Below, in pieces: positions 56,051 to 64,000 of a DNA stretch of 64,000 nt. Origin of the DNA: Pseudomonas sp. URMO17WK12:I11 (lineage in GTDB: Bacteria > Pseudomonadota > Gammaproteobacteria > Pseudomonadales > Pseudomonadaceae); NCBI RefSeq assembly GCF_007677725.1, contig NZ_VEDF01000003.1, positions 1 through 64,000 on the forward strand. Direction: 5' to 3'. The notes under the pieces are model-generated. The model did no database searches. It was given only the letters and a program-made list of their open reading frames with translations, and had not been told where the DNA came from. The stretch's first letter is position 1, and the number at the start of each line of letters is the position of its first letter. Made by a program: the position numbers and the translations under genes.

Positions 56051-56263
56051 GCTGGGATGATGCCTGGCTGCTCGATCCGGGACAAGAATTGCAGAACACC
56101 TGATGCAGATTGGCGATTCGCGCATTTTGCACGGTAATAAATCAACTGAAATCGCTAAGTCGTTGATTTCGCTGATGGTCATTTTTTGTCACAGCTGGCA
56201 CAGGCGCTGCAATGGTTACTGCGCGAATGGACCTCTCGCTAATAACCTACAGGCGATCACATC

Positions 56264-57163
56264 ATGATTCCTTCTGCCGACTACCCCGTTGTCGATACCC
56301 AAAGCCGCTCAGGTGTGTCCTGGGCGGCGATTTTCGCTGGCGCCGCCGCTGCCGCTGCCGTGTCCCTGATCCTGGTACTTCTAGGTGCGGGGTTGGGCTT
56401 CGCTGCAACGTCGCCGTGGGCTGACGAAGGCGCGAGCGCCAAGGCGCTGGGCATTTCCACCATCGTCTGGCTGCTGCTTACGCAGATCATCGCCTCAGGC
56501 CTGGGCGGCTACATGGCCGGTCGCCTGCGGGTGAAGTGGGCAAATCTGCACGGTGACGAGGTGTACTTCCGCGACACCGCCCATGGTTTCCTGTCCTGGG
56601 CCGTCGCGACCTTGGTCGCTGCCGTGCTGGTACTGGGCACTGCCGGTAACCTGATCGGTGCTGGCGCCAGCGCCGCATCCCAGGCCGTGACCGTGACTGC
56701 CGCAGCAGGCGGCGCCGCAGCCTCCGGCGACAACGACAACTCGATGGGCTATTTCGTCGACAGCCTGTTCCGTGGTGATGGCCCGGCGCCGGTCAGTGAC
56801 GATGCCGCCAACGGCGTAGCCGCACGCATCATCGCCAAAGGCGTTGCCGGTGACGGCGCATTGCCTGCCGAAGACCGCGCTTATCTGGCGCAGCTGGTCG
56901 CTCAGCGCACCCGTCTGACCCAGCCTGAAGCCGAAGCACGTGTCGACCAGGTCATGGCCCAAGTGCAACAACTGAAAACCGACGCCAAGCAGGCCGCCGA
57001 CACCGCAGCCAAAGTCGCTGCCTGGACCACGCTGTGGACCTTCGTCGCCCTGCTGTGTGGCGCCTTCTTCGCCAGCCTGGCTGCACTGTACGGCGGCCGC
57101 CGCCGTGACCACGTGCAGTGGCTCGAAGGCGAGTACGCCACTCACCGCACCATTCAACGTTAA
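56264..57163 (+). CDS. Hypothetical inner-membrane protein
   Basis: The 299-residue protein has four clear membrane segments: near residues 20-48, 62-82, 106-132 and 260-285. A long soluble stretch (about 140-255) between the third and fourth is rich in Ala, Asp and Gln and probably forms a coiled coil ('VDQVMAQVQQLKTDAKQAADTAAKVAAWTT'). I know similar proteins in Pseudomonas only as hypothetical. It is followed 23 nt later by a 24-residue membrane peptide gene. Confidence 0.75.
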   Translation: MIPSADYPVVDTQSRSGVSWAAIFAGAAAAAAVSLILVLLGAGLGFAATSPWADEGASAKALGISTIVWLLLTQIIASGLGGYMAGRLRVKWANLHGDEVYFRDTAHGFLSWAVATLVAAVLVLGTAGNLIGAGASAASQAVTVTAAAGGAAASGDNDNSMGYFVDSLFRGDGPAPVSDDAANGVAARIIAKGVAGDGALPAEDRAYLAQLVAQRTRLTQPEAEARVDQVMAQVQQLKTDAKQAADTAAKVAAWTTLWTFVALLCGAFFASLAALYGGRRRDHVQWLEGEYATHRTIQR

Positions 57164-57186
57164 GCCGTCAAACAAGGAGAAACGAC

Positions 57187-57261
57187 ATGCGCTCGATCCT
57201 GCTATGGATGCTCGGGGTACCGATTCCAGTCATCATCCTGATCGCGATTTTCATGCACTGA
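57187..57261 (+). CDS. 24-residue membrane protein
   Basis: An AAGGAG six bases before the ATG opens 24 codons for a peptide that is nearly one hydrophobic helix (MRSILLWMLGVPIPVIILIA, then IFMH). It is followed 5 nt later by a strong terminator. The ribosome-binding site, the coupling to the upstream membrane-protein gene and the terminator make it likely to be translated. It could be a subunit or modulator of the upstream protein. Confidence 0.7.
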   Translation: MRSILLWMLGVPIPVIILIAIFMH

Positions 57262-57266
57262 CCAGA

Positions 57267-57290
57267 AAGGGCCGCCAAGCGGCCCTTTTT
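57267..57290. terminator. Bidirectional terminator
   Basis: AAAGGGCCGC-CAA-GCGGCCCTTT with T5 follows the small ORF, and the A-run on the left serves the converging dpp operon. Confidence 0.9.
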
Positions 57291-57302
57291 GCATCCTTGT
57301 GA

Positions 57303-58271
57303 TCAGAGAAATTGCTCGGCGTAGTGGCAGGCCACCTGGCGACTGCCCACGTGGCGAAACGCCGGCACTTCCTTGGCACACCGCTCAGTGGCGTACGGAC
57401 AGCGCTTGTGAAAAGCACAGCCCTCGGGCGGGTTCAACGGATTGGGCAGTTCCCCGGCGATGCGGATCTTCGGCTTCAGCGGGTCCGGGTGAATGGCAGG
57501 CGTGGCCGACAGCAGCGCCTGGGTATACGGATGCAGCGGTCTTTCGTAGATATCCTCTTTGGGGCCCATTTCTGCCGGGCGCCCCAGGTACATCACCAGC
57601 ACCTGATCGGCGACATGCCGAACCACCGCCAGGTTGTGCGAAATGAACACATAGGCGGTGTTGAACTCCTGCTGCAGATCCATGAACAGGTTCAGCACCT
57701 GGGCCTGGATCGACACATCCAGCGCCGAGGTTGGCTCGTCGGCCACCAGCACCTTCGGCTGCAGCATCATCGCCCGCGCCAGCGCGATACGCTGGCGCTG
57801 GCCACCGGAGAACATATGCGGGTAGCGCTGGTAATGCTCCGGACGCAGGCCGACCTGCTCCATCATCTTCTGCACCTTGTCGCGGCGCTCGGCCTTGCTC
57901 AGCGAGGTGTTGATCAGCAGCGGCTCGGCCAACTGGTCACCGATTTTCTGCCGCGGGTTGAGCGAGGCGTAGGGGCTCTGGAACACCATCTGCACGTCGC
58001 GGCGCAATTGCTTGCGCTCACGTTTGCTGGCGCCTGTCACCTCGGTGCCGGCAATCTGCAGCGAGCCGGAGGAGGGCTCTTCGATCAGGGTCAAGGCCCG
58101 CGCCAAGGTCGACTTGCCGCAGCCCGATTCGCCGACCACGGCCAGGGTCTTGCCCGCCTCCAACTCGAACGACACACCATTGAGCGCGCGGACCGTGGCG
58201 TGGCCCTTGAACAATCCGCGGGAGACTTCGTAATGCCGGGTCAGCTCCCGTGCGGTGAGAACGACGGCCAT
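57303..58271 (-). CDS. dppF: Dipeptide ABC transporter ATPase DppF
   Basis: This is the second ATPase of the dipeptide importer. The 322-residue protein has Walker A 'GESGCGKST', 'FSGGQRQRIALARAMM', 'VLVADEPTSALDVS', and the C-terminal oligopeptide-transporter cysteine motif 'GCAFHKRCPYATERC', which binds an Fe-S cluster in relatives. I chose ATG 58271, overlapping the dppD stop by one base (TGATG). It is the last gene of the operon. Confidence 0.95.
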   Translation of the reverse strand: MAVVLTARELTRHYEVSRGLFKGHATVRALNGVSFELEAGKTLAVVGESGCGKSTLARALTLIEEPSSGSLQIAGTEVTGASKRERKQLRRDVQMVFQSPYASLNPRQKIGDQLAEPLLINTSLSKAERRDKVQKMMEQVGLRPEHYQRYPHMFSGGQRQRIALARAMMLQPKVLVADEPTSALDVSIQAQVLNLFMDLQQEFNTAYVFISHNLAVVRHVADQVLVMYLGRPAEMGPKEDIYERPLHPYTQALLSATPAIHPDPLKPKIRIAGELPNPLNPPEGCAFHKRCPYATERCAKEVPAFRHVGSRQVACHYAEQFL

Positions 58272-59239
58272 CACGCCACCTCCTGGTTCAATGGATAGAA
58301 GCACCGCGCCAGGCTCTGCGCCTTGGGGTCCAGCGCCGGGCGTTCGCGCCGGCAGTTGTCACGTACATAAGGGCAGCGCGGCGACAGCAGGCAGCCCTGC
58401 GGGCGGTCGTAGCGACCCGGCACGATACCCGGCAGCGTCGCCAGGCGTTCGGCGCCCAGGCTGTGTTCGGGAATCGCCGCCAGCAATGCCTCGGTGTAAG
58501 GATGGGCGGGGATGTCGAACAGCTCAGGTACCTGACCGACTTCAACCGCTTGCCCGGCATACATCACGCAGACCCGTCTGGCGGTTTCCGCCACCACGGC
58601 CAGGTCATGGGTAATCAGGATCAGCGCCATGTTGCGCTCTTGCTGCAGGTTCACCAGCAGCTCCATGATCTGCGCCTGAATGGTCACATCCAGTGCCGTG
58701 GTCGGCTCATCGGCGATCAGCAGCTTGGGCTCGCCGGCGATCGCCATGGCAATCGCCACGCGCTGGCTCATGCCGCCGGAGAGTTGGTGCGGATAGGCAT
58801 CAAGCCGGCTTTCGGCGGCGGGGATTTCGACCTTCTTGAGCAGTTCCAGGGCGCGCTGCCGCGCAGCCTTGCCCTTCAGGCCCAGGTGCTGGCGCAGCAC
58901 CTCCTCGATCTGGTAGCCGACCGTGTAGCTGGGGTTGAGCGCAGTCATCGGGTCCTGGAAGACCATGGCGATGTCCTTGCCCACCACGTTGCGCCGCTGC
59001 CGGCCGCTCAGGCGCAGCATGTCGGTGCCGTCGAAGGTCAGGGTGTCGGCGGTGATGCGCCCAGGGGCGTCGATCAGCCCCATCAGCGCCATCATGGTGA
59101 CCGATTTGCCCGACCCGGATTCGCCGACGATGGCCAGGATCTCGCCGGCCTCCACCGCCAGGTCCAGGCCATCGACCACCGGTACGGCGTTAGCGTCGCC
59201 GAAGCGCACGTTCAGGTTGTTGATCTGCAACAGTGACAT
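58271..59239 (-). CDS. dppD: Dipeptide ABC transporter ATPase DppD
   Basis: The first ATPase of the importer, also 322 residues. Walker A is 'GESGSGKSV', then '[16 protein letters not shown]', '[14 protein letters not shown]' and the cysteine motif '[15 protein letters not shown]'. ATG 59239 has GAGGAG upstream. The longer frame to 59284 runs into dppC. Confidence 0.95.
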   Translation of the reverse strand: MSLLQINNLNVRFGDANAVPVVDGLDLAVEAGEILAIVGESGSGKSVTMMALMGLIDAPGRITADTLTFDGTDMLRLSGRQRRNVVGKDIAMVFQDPMTALNPSYTVGYQIEEVLRQHLGLKGKAARQRALELLKKVEIPAAESRLDAYPHQLSGGMSQRVAIAMAIAGEPKLLIADEPTTALDVTIQAQIMELLVNLQQERNMALILITHDLAVVAETARRVCVMYAGQAVEVGQVPELFDIPAHPYTEALLAAIPEHSLGAERLATLPGIVPGRYDRPQGCLLSPRCPYVRDNCRRERPALDPKAQSLARCFYPLNQEVA

Positions 59240-59249
59240 GGCGTTCTCC

Positions 59250-60176
59250 TCAGGCGGCGTTCTTGAGTTTCGGGTCCAGCGCATCGCGCAGACCGTCGCC
59301 CATCAGGTTGATTGCCAGCACACTGAGCAAGATGGTCAGGCCGGGCAGGCTCACCACCCACCAGGCGCGCTCGATGTAATCGCGCGCCGAGGCGAGCATG
59401 GTGCCCCATTCAGGCGTCGGCGGTTGCACGCCCAGGCCCAGGAAACCCAGCGCTGCGGCGTCGAGGATGGCCGAGGAGAAACTCAAGGTCGCCTGCACGA
59501 TCAGCGGGGCCATGCAATTGGGTAGCACGGTGACGAACATCAGCCGAGGCAAGCCGGCTCCGGCCAGGCGTGCGGCGGTCACGTAGTCGCGGTTCAGCTC
59601 GCCCATCACCGCCGCCCGGGTCAGGCGCACGTAGGAGGGCAGCGAGACGATGGCGATGGCGATCACGGTGTTGATCAGGCCGGGGCCGAGAATGGCGACG
59701 ATGGCCACGGCCAACAGCAGCGACGGCAGCGCCAGCATCACATCCATCAGGCGCATGATCGAAGGCCCCAGCAGCTGTGGGAAGAAGCCAGCCAGCAGCC
59801 CCAGCAGAATGCCTGGGATCAGTGACATCACCACCGACGACAGGCCGATCAGCAGCGACAGCCGTGCGCCCTGGATCAGGCGGGACAGCAGGTCGCGGCC
59901 CAGTTCGTCGGTGCCCAGCACGAACTGCCAGGTCCCGCCTTCGAGCCACACCGGTGGCGTCAGCAGGTAGTCGCGGTACTGCTCGCTCGGGTCATGGGGC
60001 GCGACCCATGGGGCGAACAGCGCGCAGAACACCACCACGCTCATGAAGGCAAGGCCCGCCACCGCGCCTTTGTTGCGCGCGAAGGCTTGCCAGAATTCTT
60101 TGTAGGGCGATGGGTAGAGCAGGCTCTGGTCCACCACGGCGGTCGGTGTCACGGTTTTCGGAATAGGGCTAGTCAT
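59250..60176 (-). CDS. dppC: Dipeptide ABC transporter permease DppC
   Basis: The 308-residue permease begins with the OppC-type N-terminal segment ('[41 protein letters not shown]') and has '[18 protein letters not shown]' and the contact loop '[28 protein letters not shown]'. It lies 9 nt after dppB. Confidence 0.95.
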   Translation of the reverse strand: MTSPIPKTVTPTAVVDQSLLYPSPYKEFWQAFARNKGAVAGLAFMSVVVFCALFAPWVAPHDPSEQYRDYLLTPPVWLEGGTWQFVLGTDELGRDLLSRLIQGARLSLLIGLSSVVMSLIPGILLGLLAGFFPQLLGPSIMRLMDVMLALPSLLLAVAIVAILGPGLINTVIAIAIVSLPSYVRLTRAAVMGELNRDYVTAARLAGAGLPRLMFVTVLPNCMAPLIVQATLSFSSAILDAAALGFLGLGVQPPTPEWGTMLASARDYIERAWWVVSLPGLTILLSVLAINLMGDGLRDALDPKLKNAA

Positions 60177-60185
60177 GGCAAGGCC

Positions 60186-61196
60186 TCAGCGCTGATGACG
60201 GATGCGAGGGTTGGCCAGGCCGTAGAGGATGTCCACGACGAAGTTGACCAGGATCACCAGGCAGGCGATCAACAGGATGCCGTTCTGGACCACGGGATAG
60301 TCACGGGCGCCGATGGCTTCGATCAGCCATTTGCCGATGCCCGGCCAGGAGAAGATGGTTTCGGTGAGTACCGCGCCAGCCAGCAATGTGCCGACCTGCA
60401 GGCCGAACACCGTCAGTACCGGGATCAGCGCGTTGCGCAGCCCGTGCACGAATACCACGCGCGCCGGCGACAGGCCTTTGGCCCGGGCGGTGCGGATGTA
60501 ATCCTCGCGCAGGACCTCAAGCATCGACGAACGGGTCATGCGGGCGATCACCGCCAGCGGAATGGTGCCGAGCACGATGGCCGGCAGGATCAGGTGCATC
60601 AGTGCGTCCTTGAACGCGCCTTCTTCATCGCTGAGCAGGGTGTCGATCAACATGAAGCCGGTCTTCGGCTCGATGTCGTAGAGCAGGTCGATGCGCCCGG
60701 AAACCGGCGTCCAGCCCAGGCTTACCGAGAAGAACATGATCAGGATCAGGCCCCACCAGAAGATCGGCATCGAGTAACCGGCCAGGGAGATGCCCATCAC
60801 GCCATGGTCGAACAGCGAGCCGCGCTTGAGCGCCGCGATCACGCCGGCCAGCAGGCCGACCACGCCGGCGAACAGCAGCGCGGCCATGGCCAGTTCCAAG
60901 GTGGCGGGGAACAGGGTGAGGAATTCGCGCCAGACGCTCTCGCGGGTGCGCAATGACTCACCCAGGTCGCCCTGGGCCAGCTTGCCGACATAGTCCAGGT
61001 ACTGGACCGGCAGCGGTTTGTTCAGGCCCAGGCGCTCCATGGCCTGGGCATGCATTTCGGGGTCGACCCTGCGTTCGCCCATCATCACTTCCACCGGGTC
61101 GCCGGGGATCAGGCGTATGAGCGCGAAGGTCAGCAAGGTGATACCGAAGAAGGTCGGTATCAACAGGCCCAGGCGCCGGGCAATAAAACTCAACAT
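60186..61196 (-). CDS. dppB: Dipeptide ABC transporter permease DppB
   Basis: The 336-residue permease starts 'MLSFIARRLGLLIPTFFGITLLTFALIRLIPGDP' and contains the contact loop 'RTARAKGLSPARVVFVHGLRNALIPVLTVFG'. It lies 74 bp after dppA. Confidence 0.96.
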   Translation of the reverse strand: MLSFIARRLGLLIPTFFGITLLTFALIRLIPGDPVEVMMGERRVDPEMHAQAMERLGLNKPLPVQYLDYVGKLAQGDLGESLRTRESVWREFLTLFPATLELAMAALLFAGVVGLLAGVIAALKRGSLFDHGVMGISLAGYSMPIFWWGLILIMFFSVSLGWTPVSGRIDLLYDIEPKTGFMLIDTLLSDEEGAFKDALMHLILPAIVLGTIPLAVIARMTRSSMLEVLREDYIRTARAKGLSPARVVFVHGLRNALIPVLTVFGLQVGTLLAGAVLTETIFSWPGIGKWLIEAIGARDYPVVQNGILLIACLVILVNFVVDILYGLANPRIRHQR

Positions 61197-61270
61197 TGTC
61201 AGGGTTACCTCATCAACAGGTCACGCAGTGCCGCCGGTGCCCTTGTGGGGTCCCGGCGATCGTTGTTGTT

Positions 61271-62866
61271 CTACTTCACCCGGGTAGTGGCGAAGTTGTT
61301 ATTGGTCAGAGGGCTGATCACATAACCCTCCACGTTTGCGCGCATGGCGGTGAACATCTTCGGATGGGCCATGCTGATCCACGGTTGCTCGTCATCGTAC
61401 ACTTTCAGTGCCTCGGCATAGAGGCTGGCGCGTTGCTCGTTGTCGATCACCTCGCGGGCGCGGCTGATCAACGCCTGAAACCTTGGATTGCACCAGCGCG
61501 CATAGTTCTCGCCGCTTTTCGCCGCATCGCAGCTGAGCAGCGGGCTGAGGAAGTTGTCGGGGTCGCCGTTGTCGCCGGCCCAGCCAGTCGACACCAGGTC
61601 CGCCTCGCCCTTTTTCGCGCGGCGCAGCATCTCGGCCCATTCCATCACGCGGATATCCAGCTTCAAGCCGATCTGCTTGAGGTCAGCCTGGAGCATTTCG
61701 GCGGACAGGCGCGGGTTGGGGTTGGTCGGGCCACCGCCGTTGCGGGTGAACAGGGTGATCACCGTGCCCTCTGGCACCCCGGCTTGCCTGAGCAGCTCAC
61801 GGGCCTTGGCCAGATCGCGCGGCGGGTTGCTGTTCTCGGTGTTGTAGCCGATCAGGGTGGGTGGGTAAGGGTTTACCCCGACCAGCGCATTGCCCTTGCC
61901 GAACAATTGGTCGATGTGGGTCTGGCGGTCGAAGGCCATGTTGATGGCCTTGCGCACGCGCACGTCGCTCAGGTACTTGTGCTCGGTGTTCATCGAGATA
62001 TAGCCGGTGACCAGGGCTTCGATCTCGGCGACCTTGAGTGTCGGGTCTTTCTTGATCAACGGCACGTCATCGGGCTTGGGATAGAGGGCCACCTGGCATT
62101 CGTTGGCGCGCAGTTTCTGCAGGCGCACGTTGCTGTCGGTGGCGATGGCGAACACCAGGGCATCGGCCGGGGGCTTGCCGCGGAAATAGTCCGGGTTGGC
62201 CTTGTAGCGAACCTGGGCGTCCTTGTTGTAGCGCTGGAAGATGAATGGCCCGGTGCCGATCGGCTTGCTGTTGAGCTCGGCGGTCTTGCCGGCCTTGAGC
62301 AGTTGATCGCCATATTCGGCCGAGTAGATCGAGGTGAAGGCCATGGCCATGTCGCGCAGGAATGGCGCCTCGGGGCGGGTGAGGGTGATGACCACGGTGT
62401 GCTCGTCGGTCTTGCTCACCGACTTGAGCAGGTCCTTGAAGGCCATGCTTTCGAAATAGGGGTAACCGACACTGGTCTTGTCGTGCCACGGATGGCTCGG
62501 GTCGAGCTGGCGGTTCAAGCTCCATAGCACGTCGTCGGCATTGAAGTCGCGAGTGGGCGTGAAGTACTCGGTGCGGTGGAACTTCACGCCTTGGCGCAGG
62601 TGAAACGTGTAGGTCAGGCCATCGGCCGAGATTTCCCAGCGCTCTGCCAGCGCCGGCTCGATATCGGTGGTGCCAGGCTTGAAGTCGACCAGCCGATTGA
62701 ACAGCGCTTCGGCCGAGGCATCGGCGGTGACCGCCGTGGTGTACTGGACGATGTCGAAACCTTCCGGGCTGGCTTCGGTGCAGACCACCAAGGGCTTGGC
62801 CGCCAAGTGACCGGCGGCGCCGAGGATGATCGCTGCCAAGGCAGTGCGCAGCGTTAGCGATGTCAT
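61271..62866 (-). CDS. dppA: Dipeptide-binding protein DppA
   Basis: The 531-residue periplasmic binding protein of the SBP_bac_5 family has a signal peptide ending near 'GHLAA-KP', followed by 'LVVCTEASPEGFDIVQYTT', typical of DppA. 'RWEISADGLTYTFHLRQGVKFH' and 'GWAGDNGDPDNFLSPLLSC' are further family blocks. It is the first dpp gene after the porin gene. P. aeruginosa has several dppA copies with a porin among them; here one is visible. Confidence 0.95.
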   Translation of the reverse strand: MTSLTLRTALAAIILGAAGHLAAKPLVVCTEASPEGFDIVQYTTAVTADASAEALFNRLVDFKPGTTDIEPALAERWEISADGLTYTFHLRQGVKFHRTEYFTPTRDFNADDVLWSLNRQLDPSHPWHDKTSVGYPYFESMAFKDLLKSVSKTDEHTVVITLTRPEAPFLRDMAMAFTSIYSAEYGDQLLKAGKTAELNSKPIGTGPFIFQRYNKDAQVRYKANPDYFRGKPPADALVFAIATDSNVRLQKLRANECQVALYPKPDDVPLIKKDPTLKVAEIEALVTGYISMNTEHKYLSDVRVRKAINMAFDRQTHIDQLFGKGNALVGVNPYPPTLIGYNTENSNPPRDLAKARELLRQAGVPEGTVITLFTRNGGGPTNPNPRLSAEMLQADLKQIGLKLDIRVMEWAEMLRRAKKGEADLVSTGWAGDNGDPDNFLSPLLSCDAAKSGENYARWCNPRFQALISRAREVIDNEQRASLYAEALKVYDDEQPWISMAHPKMFTAMRANVEGYVISPLTNNNFATTRVK

Positions 62867-62901
62867 GGAAACTCCCTGCGTGCGTTGATTCCAGCGTAGC
62901 T

Positions 62902-62931
62902 GCCGTGGCCTGCAGCCATGCAGGCCACGGC
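62902..62931. other. Perfect 13-bp hairpin between the porin gene and dppA
   Basis: GCCGTGGCCTGCA (62902-62914) is exactly inverted at 62919-62931, with a 4-base loop. There is no T-run on either strand, so it is not a classical terminator. It lies 6 bp after the porin stop and 36 bp before the dppA start, where it may stabilise the porin mRNA or limit read-through. Confidence 0.75.
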
Positions 62932-62936
62932 GACGG

Positions 62937-64000
62937 TCAAAGAATGTTGAAGGGGATGGTGGTGACGATGCGCAATTCGTCCAGGCTACCGTCGGCCTGG
63001 GCCTTGCTGGCCCGGTGCGCGGTGTAGGTGGAACGGATGCTGGTGTCTTTCAAAGGCCCGCTCTGCACCGCATAGCTGGTGCCGATGCCCCACTCGTAGT
63101 GGGTTTCACCCTCCAGGCCGTTGACGTCGTAGGCGTTGCCCCGGTAATGGGTGCCGTCGATGCCCCAGCCGCGGGCATTGTAGAGGTTGAACTTCAGGCC
63201 CGGCACGCCGTACGCCGCCATGTTCAGCACATACGACAGCTGCAGGGATTTCTCATTCGGACCGTTGAAGTCCGACAGCAGCGAGTTGGCCAGGTAGATG
63301 CCGTTGGTTTCATGCAGGTAATCGAAGTACTCGTTGCCGTTGACCTGTTGCCACGAGGCCGTGAGGGTGTGCGCCTGGTGGGTCAGGCCCAGCGACACGC
63401 TGTAGGTGTCGTTGTCGATCTCGCCCATCTTCTTGCGGCCTTCGTCCACGGTCTTGTAGTAGTTCAGGCCGGTGCTCAGGGCAAGCACGGCGCTGTCGCC
63501 CAGCACATGGCTGGCACCGAAGTAGTATTGGTTCCAGAAGTCATCGACCTTGGTCGCGTAGAGGCTGGTGGTCAAACTCTTGAAGGGCTGGTAGTTGACC
63601 CCGGCGGTGCTGGCGCGATCGGTTTCGACCCCGGCGGCACCATATTCGCTGCGAAACTTGCTCAGGCTCTGTTCGGTTCGCGGCGAAACGCGGTCGAAAG
63701 TGCCCAGGTCGATGGACAGGTTGTCGAATTCGGCACTGTGCAGGAAGGCGCCCTGGAAACTCGAGGGCAGGGCGCGGTTGCCGATGTAGGCAAGCATCGG
63801 GGTATCGACCGATTGGCGACCGAGGGTGAGCGTGGTGTTCGACACGCGCGCCTTGACGTTGGCCAGGCCCATCTTGCTCCACTGACCGACGGGGTCACCG
63901 TCGCTGTGGGTCAACGTGCGGTTGTTGGGCCCGGCGATCGCCGCGCGGCCGCGCTCCAGGGCAATGGCGTTGTAGCCGGCGGCCTCGACGGCAAAGCCGA
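62937..64000 (-). CDS. OprD-family porin, 5' part outside window
   Basis: The visible 354 codons are the C-terminal part of an outer-membrane porin of the OprD family; reading continues past 64000 with no start. Seen are 'KARVSNTTLTLGRQSVDTPML', 'YFGASHVLGDSAVLALSTGLNYYKT', 'ELRIVTTIPFNIL' as C-terminus, and alternating hydrophobic beta strands throughout. The place before dppA suggests an OpdP-type (dipeptide or Gly-Glu) porin, like PA4501 in the P. aeruginosa dpp region. That specificity is inferred from context only. Confidence 0.88.
   Translation of the reverse strand, partial: GFAVEAAGYNAIALERGRAAIAGPNNRTLTHSDGDPVGQWSKMGLANVKARVSNTTLTLGRQSVDTPMLAYIGNRALPSSFQGAFLHSAEFDNLSIDLGTFDRVSPRTEQSLSKFRSEYGAAGVETDRASTAGVNYQPFKSLTTSLYATKVDDFWNQYYFGASHVLGDSAVLALSTGLNYYKTVDEGRKKMGEIDNDTYSVSLGLTHQAHTLTASWQQVNGNEYFDYLHETNGIYLANSLLSDFNGPNEKSLQLSYVLNMAAYGVPGLKFNLYNARGWGIDGTHYRGNAYDVNGLEGETHYEWGIGTSYAVQSGPLKDTSIRSTYTAHRASKAQADGSLDELRIVTTIPFNIL

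Overview
The window is a high-GC, gene-dense chromosomal segment of a Pseudomonas, most likely of the P. putida group. The evidence is the gene order: queA-tgt-yajC-secDF; iscRSUA-hscBA-fdx-iscX-ndk; rlmN-pilW-rodZ-ispG-hisS-yfgM-bamB-der; piuB-piuA-piuC next to a PLP-fold-III ornithine decarboxylase; a dpp operon followed by an OprD-type porin. This matches the layout I remember for that group, and the proteins read as typical Pseudomonas orthologues. I saw no prophage, transposase, integron or CRISPR array.

Layout. 1-260: a 118-nt imperfect palindrome and a REP-like sequence. 261-1766: a GNAT acetyltransferase, a small membrane protein and an LprI-like secreted protein. 1811-7386: a selenium block, with selD-selU on the minus strand diverging from a PhnCDE-like four-gene ABC transporter that is probably for selenate. 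7401-10327: a bestrophin-like channel, a MASE2-GGDEF diguanylate cyclase and a lipoprotein trypsin-like protease. 10551-11729: a 10-bp tandem repeat followed by a broken Fic-family gene. 11749-17345: tRNA-Leu(CAA), queuosine genes and the Sec accessory translocon. 17464-20604: glycine-zipper protein, suhB, trmJ, cysE. 20713-26317: the complete isc iron-sulfur operon with its IscR-regulated promoter. 26407-35613: ndk and the rlmN-to-der housekeeping cluster.

35753-37680 carries an aminotransferase/omega-amidase pair. 37746-44368 is the piu siderophore block: a TonB receptor, a PepSY-flavoprotein reductase, a PiuC dioxygenase and a Sel1-repeat protein. It is followed by an unrecognised 176-aa protein and speC. 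46674-50119 is a compatible-solute ABC transporter of the OpuC type, and prfC follows. 52278-56050 looks like an amine or polyamine utilisation block (PotF-like binding protein, cupin, PuuB-like oxidase, AraC regulator with a SnoaL-like N-terminus). 56264-57261 encodes two unknown membrane proteins, one of only 24 residues. 57303-64000 is dppABCDF plus a truncated OprD-family porin running off the right edge.

Most of the window is ordinary core genome. The parts most worth a second look are the large palindrome at the left edge, the putative selenate transporter, the doubly damaged Fic gene behind its tandem repeat, a family of palindromic repeats that double as terminators, the SnoaL-AraC regulator with its amine genes, and a possible leader ORF in front of speC. 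I did not find a convincing new multi-gene system.
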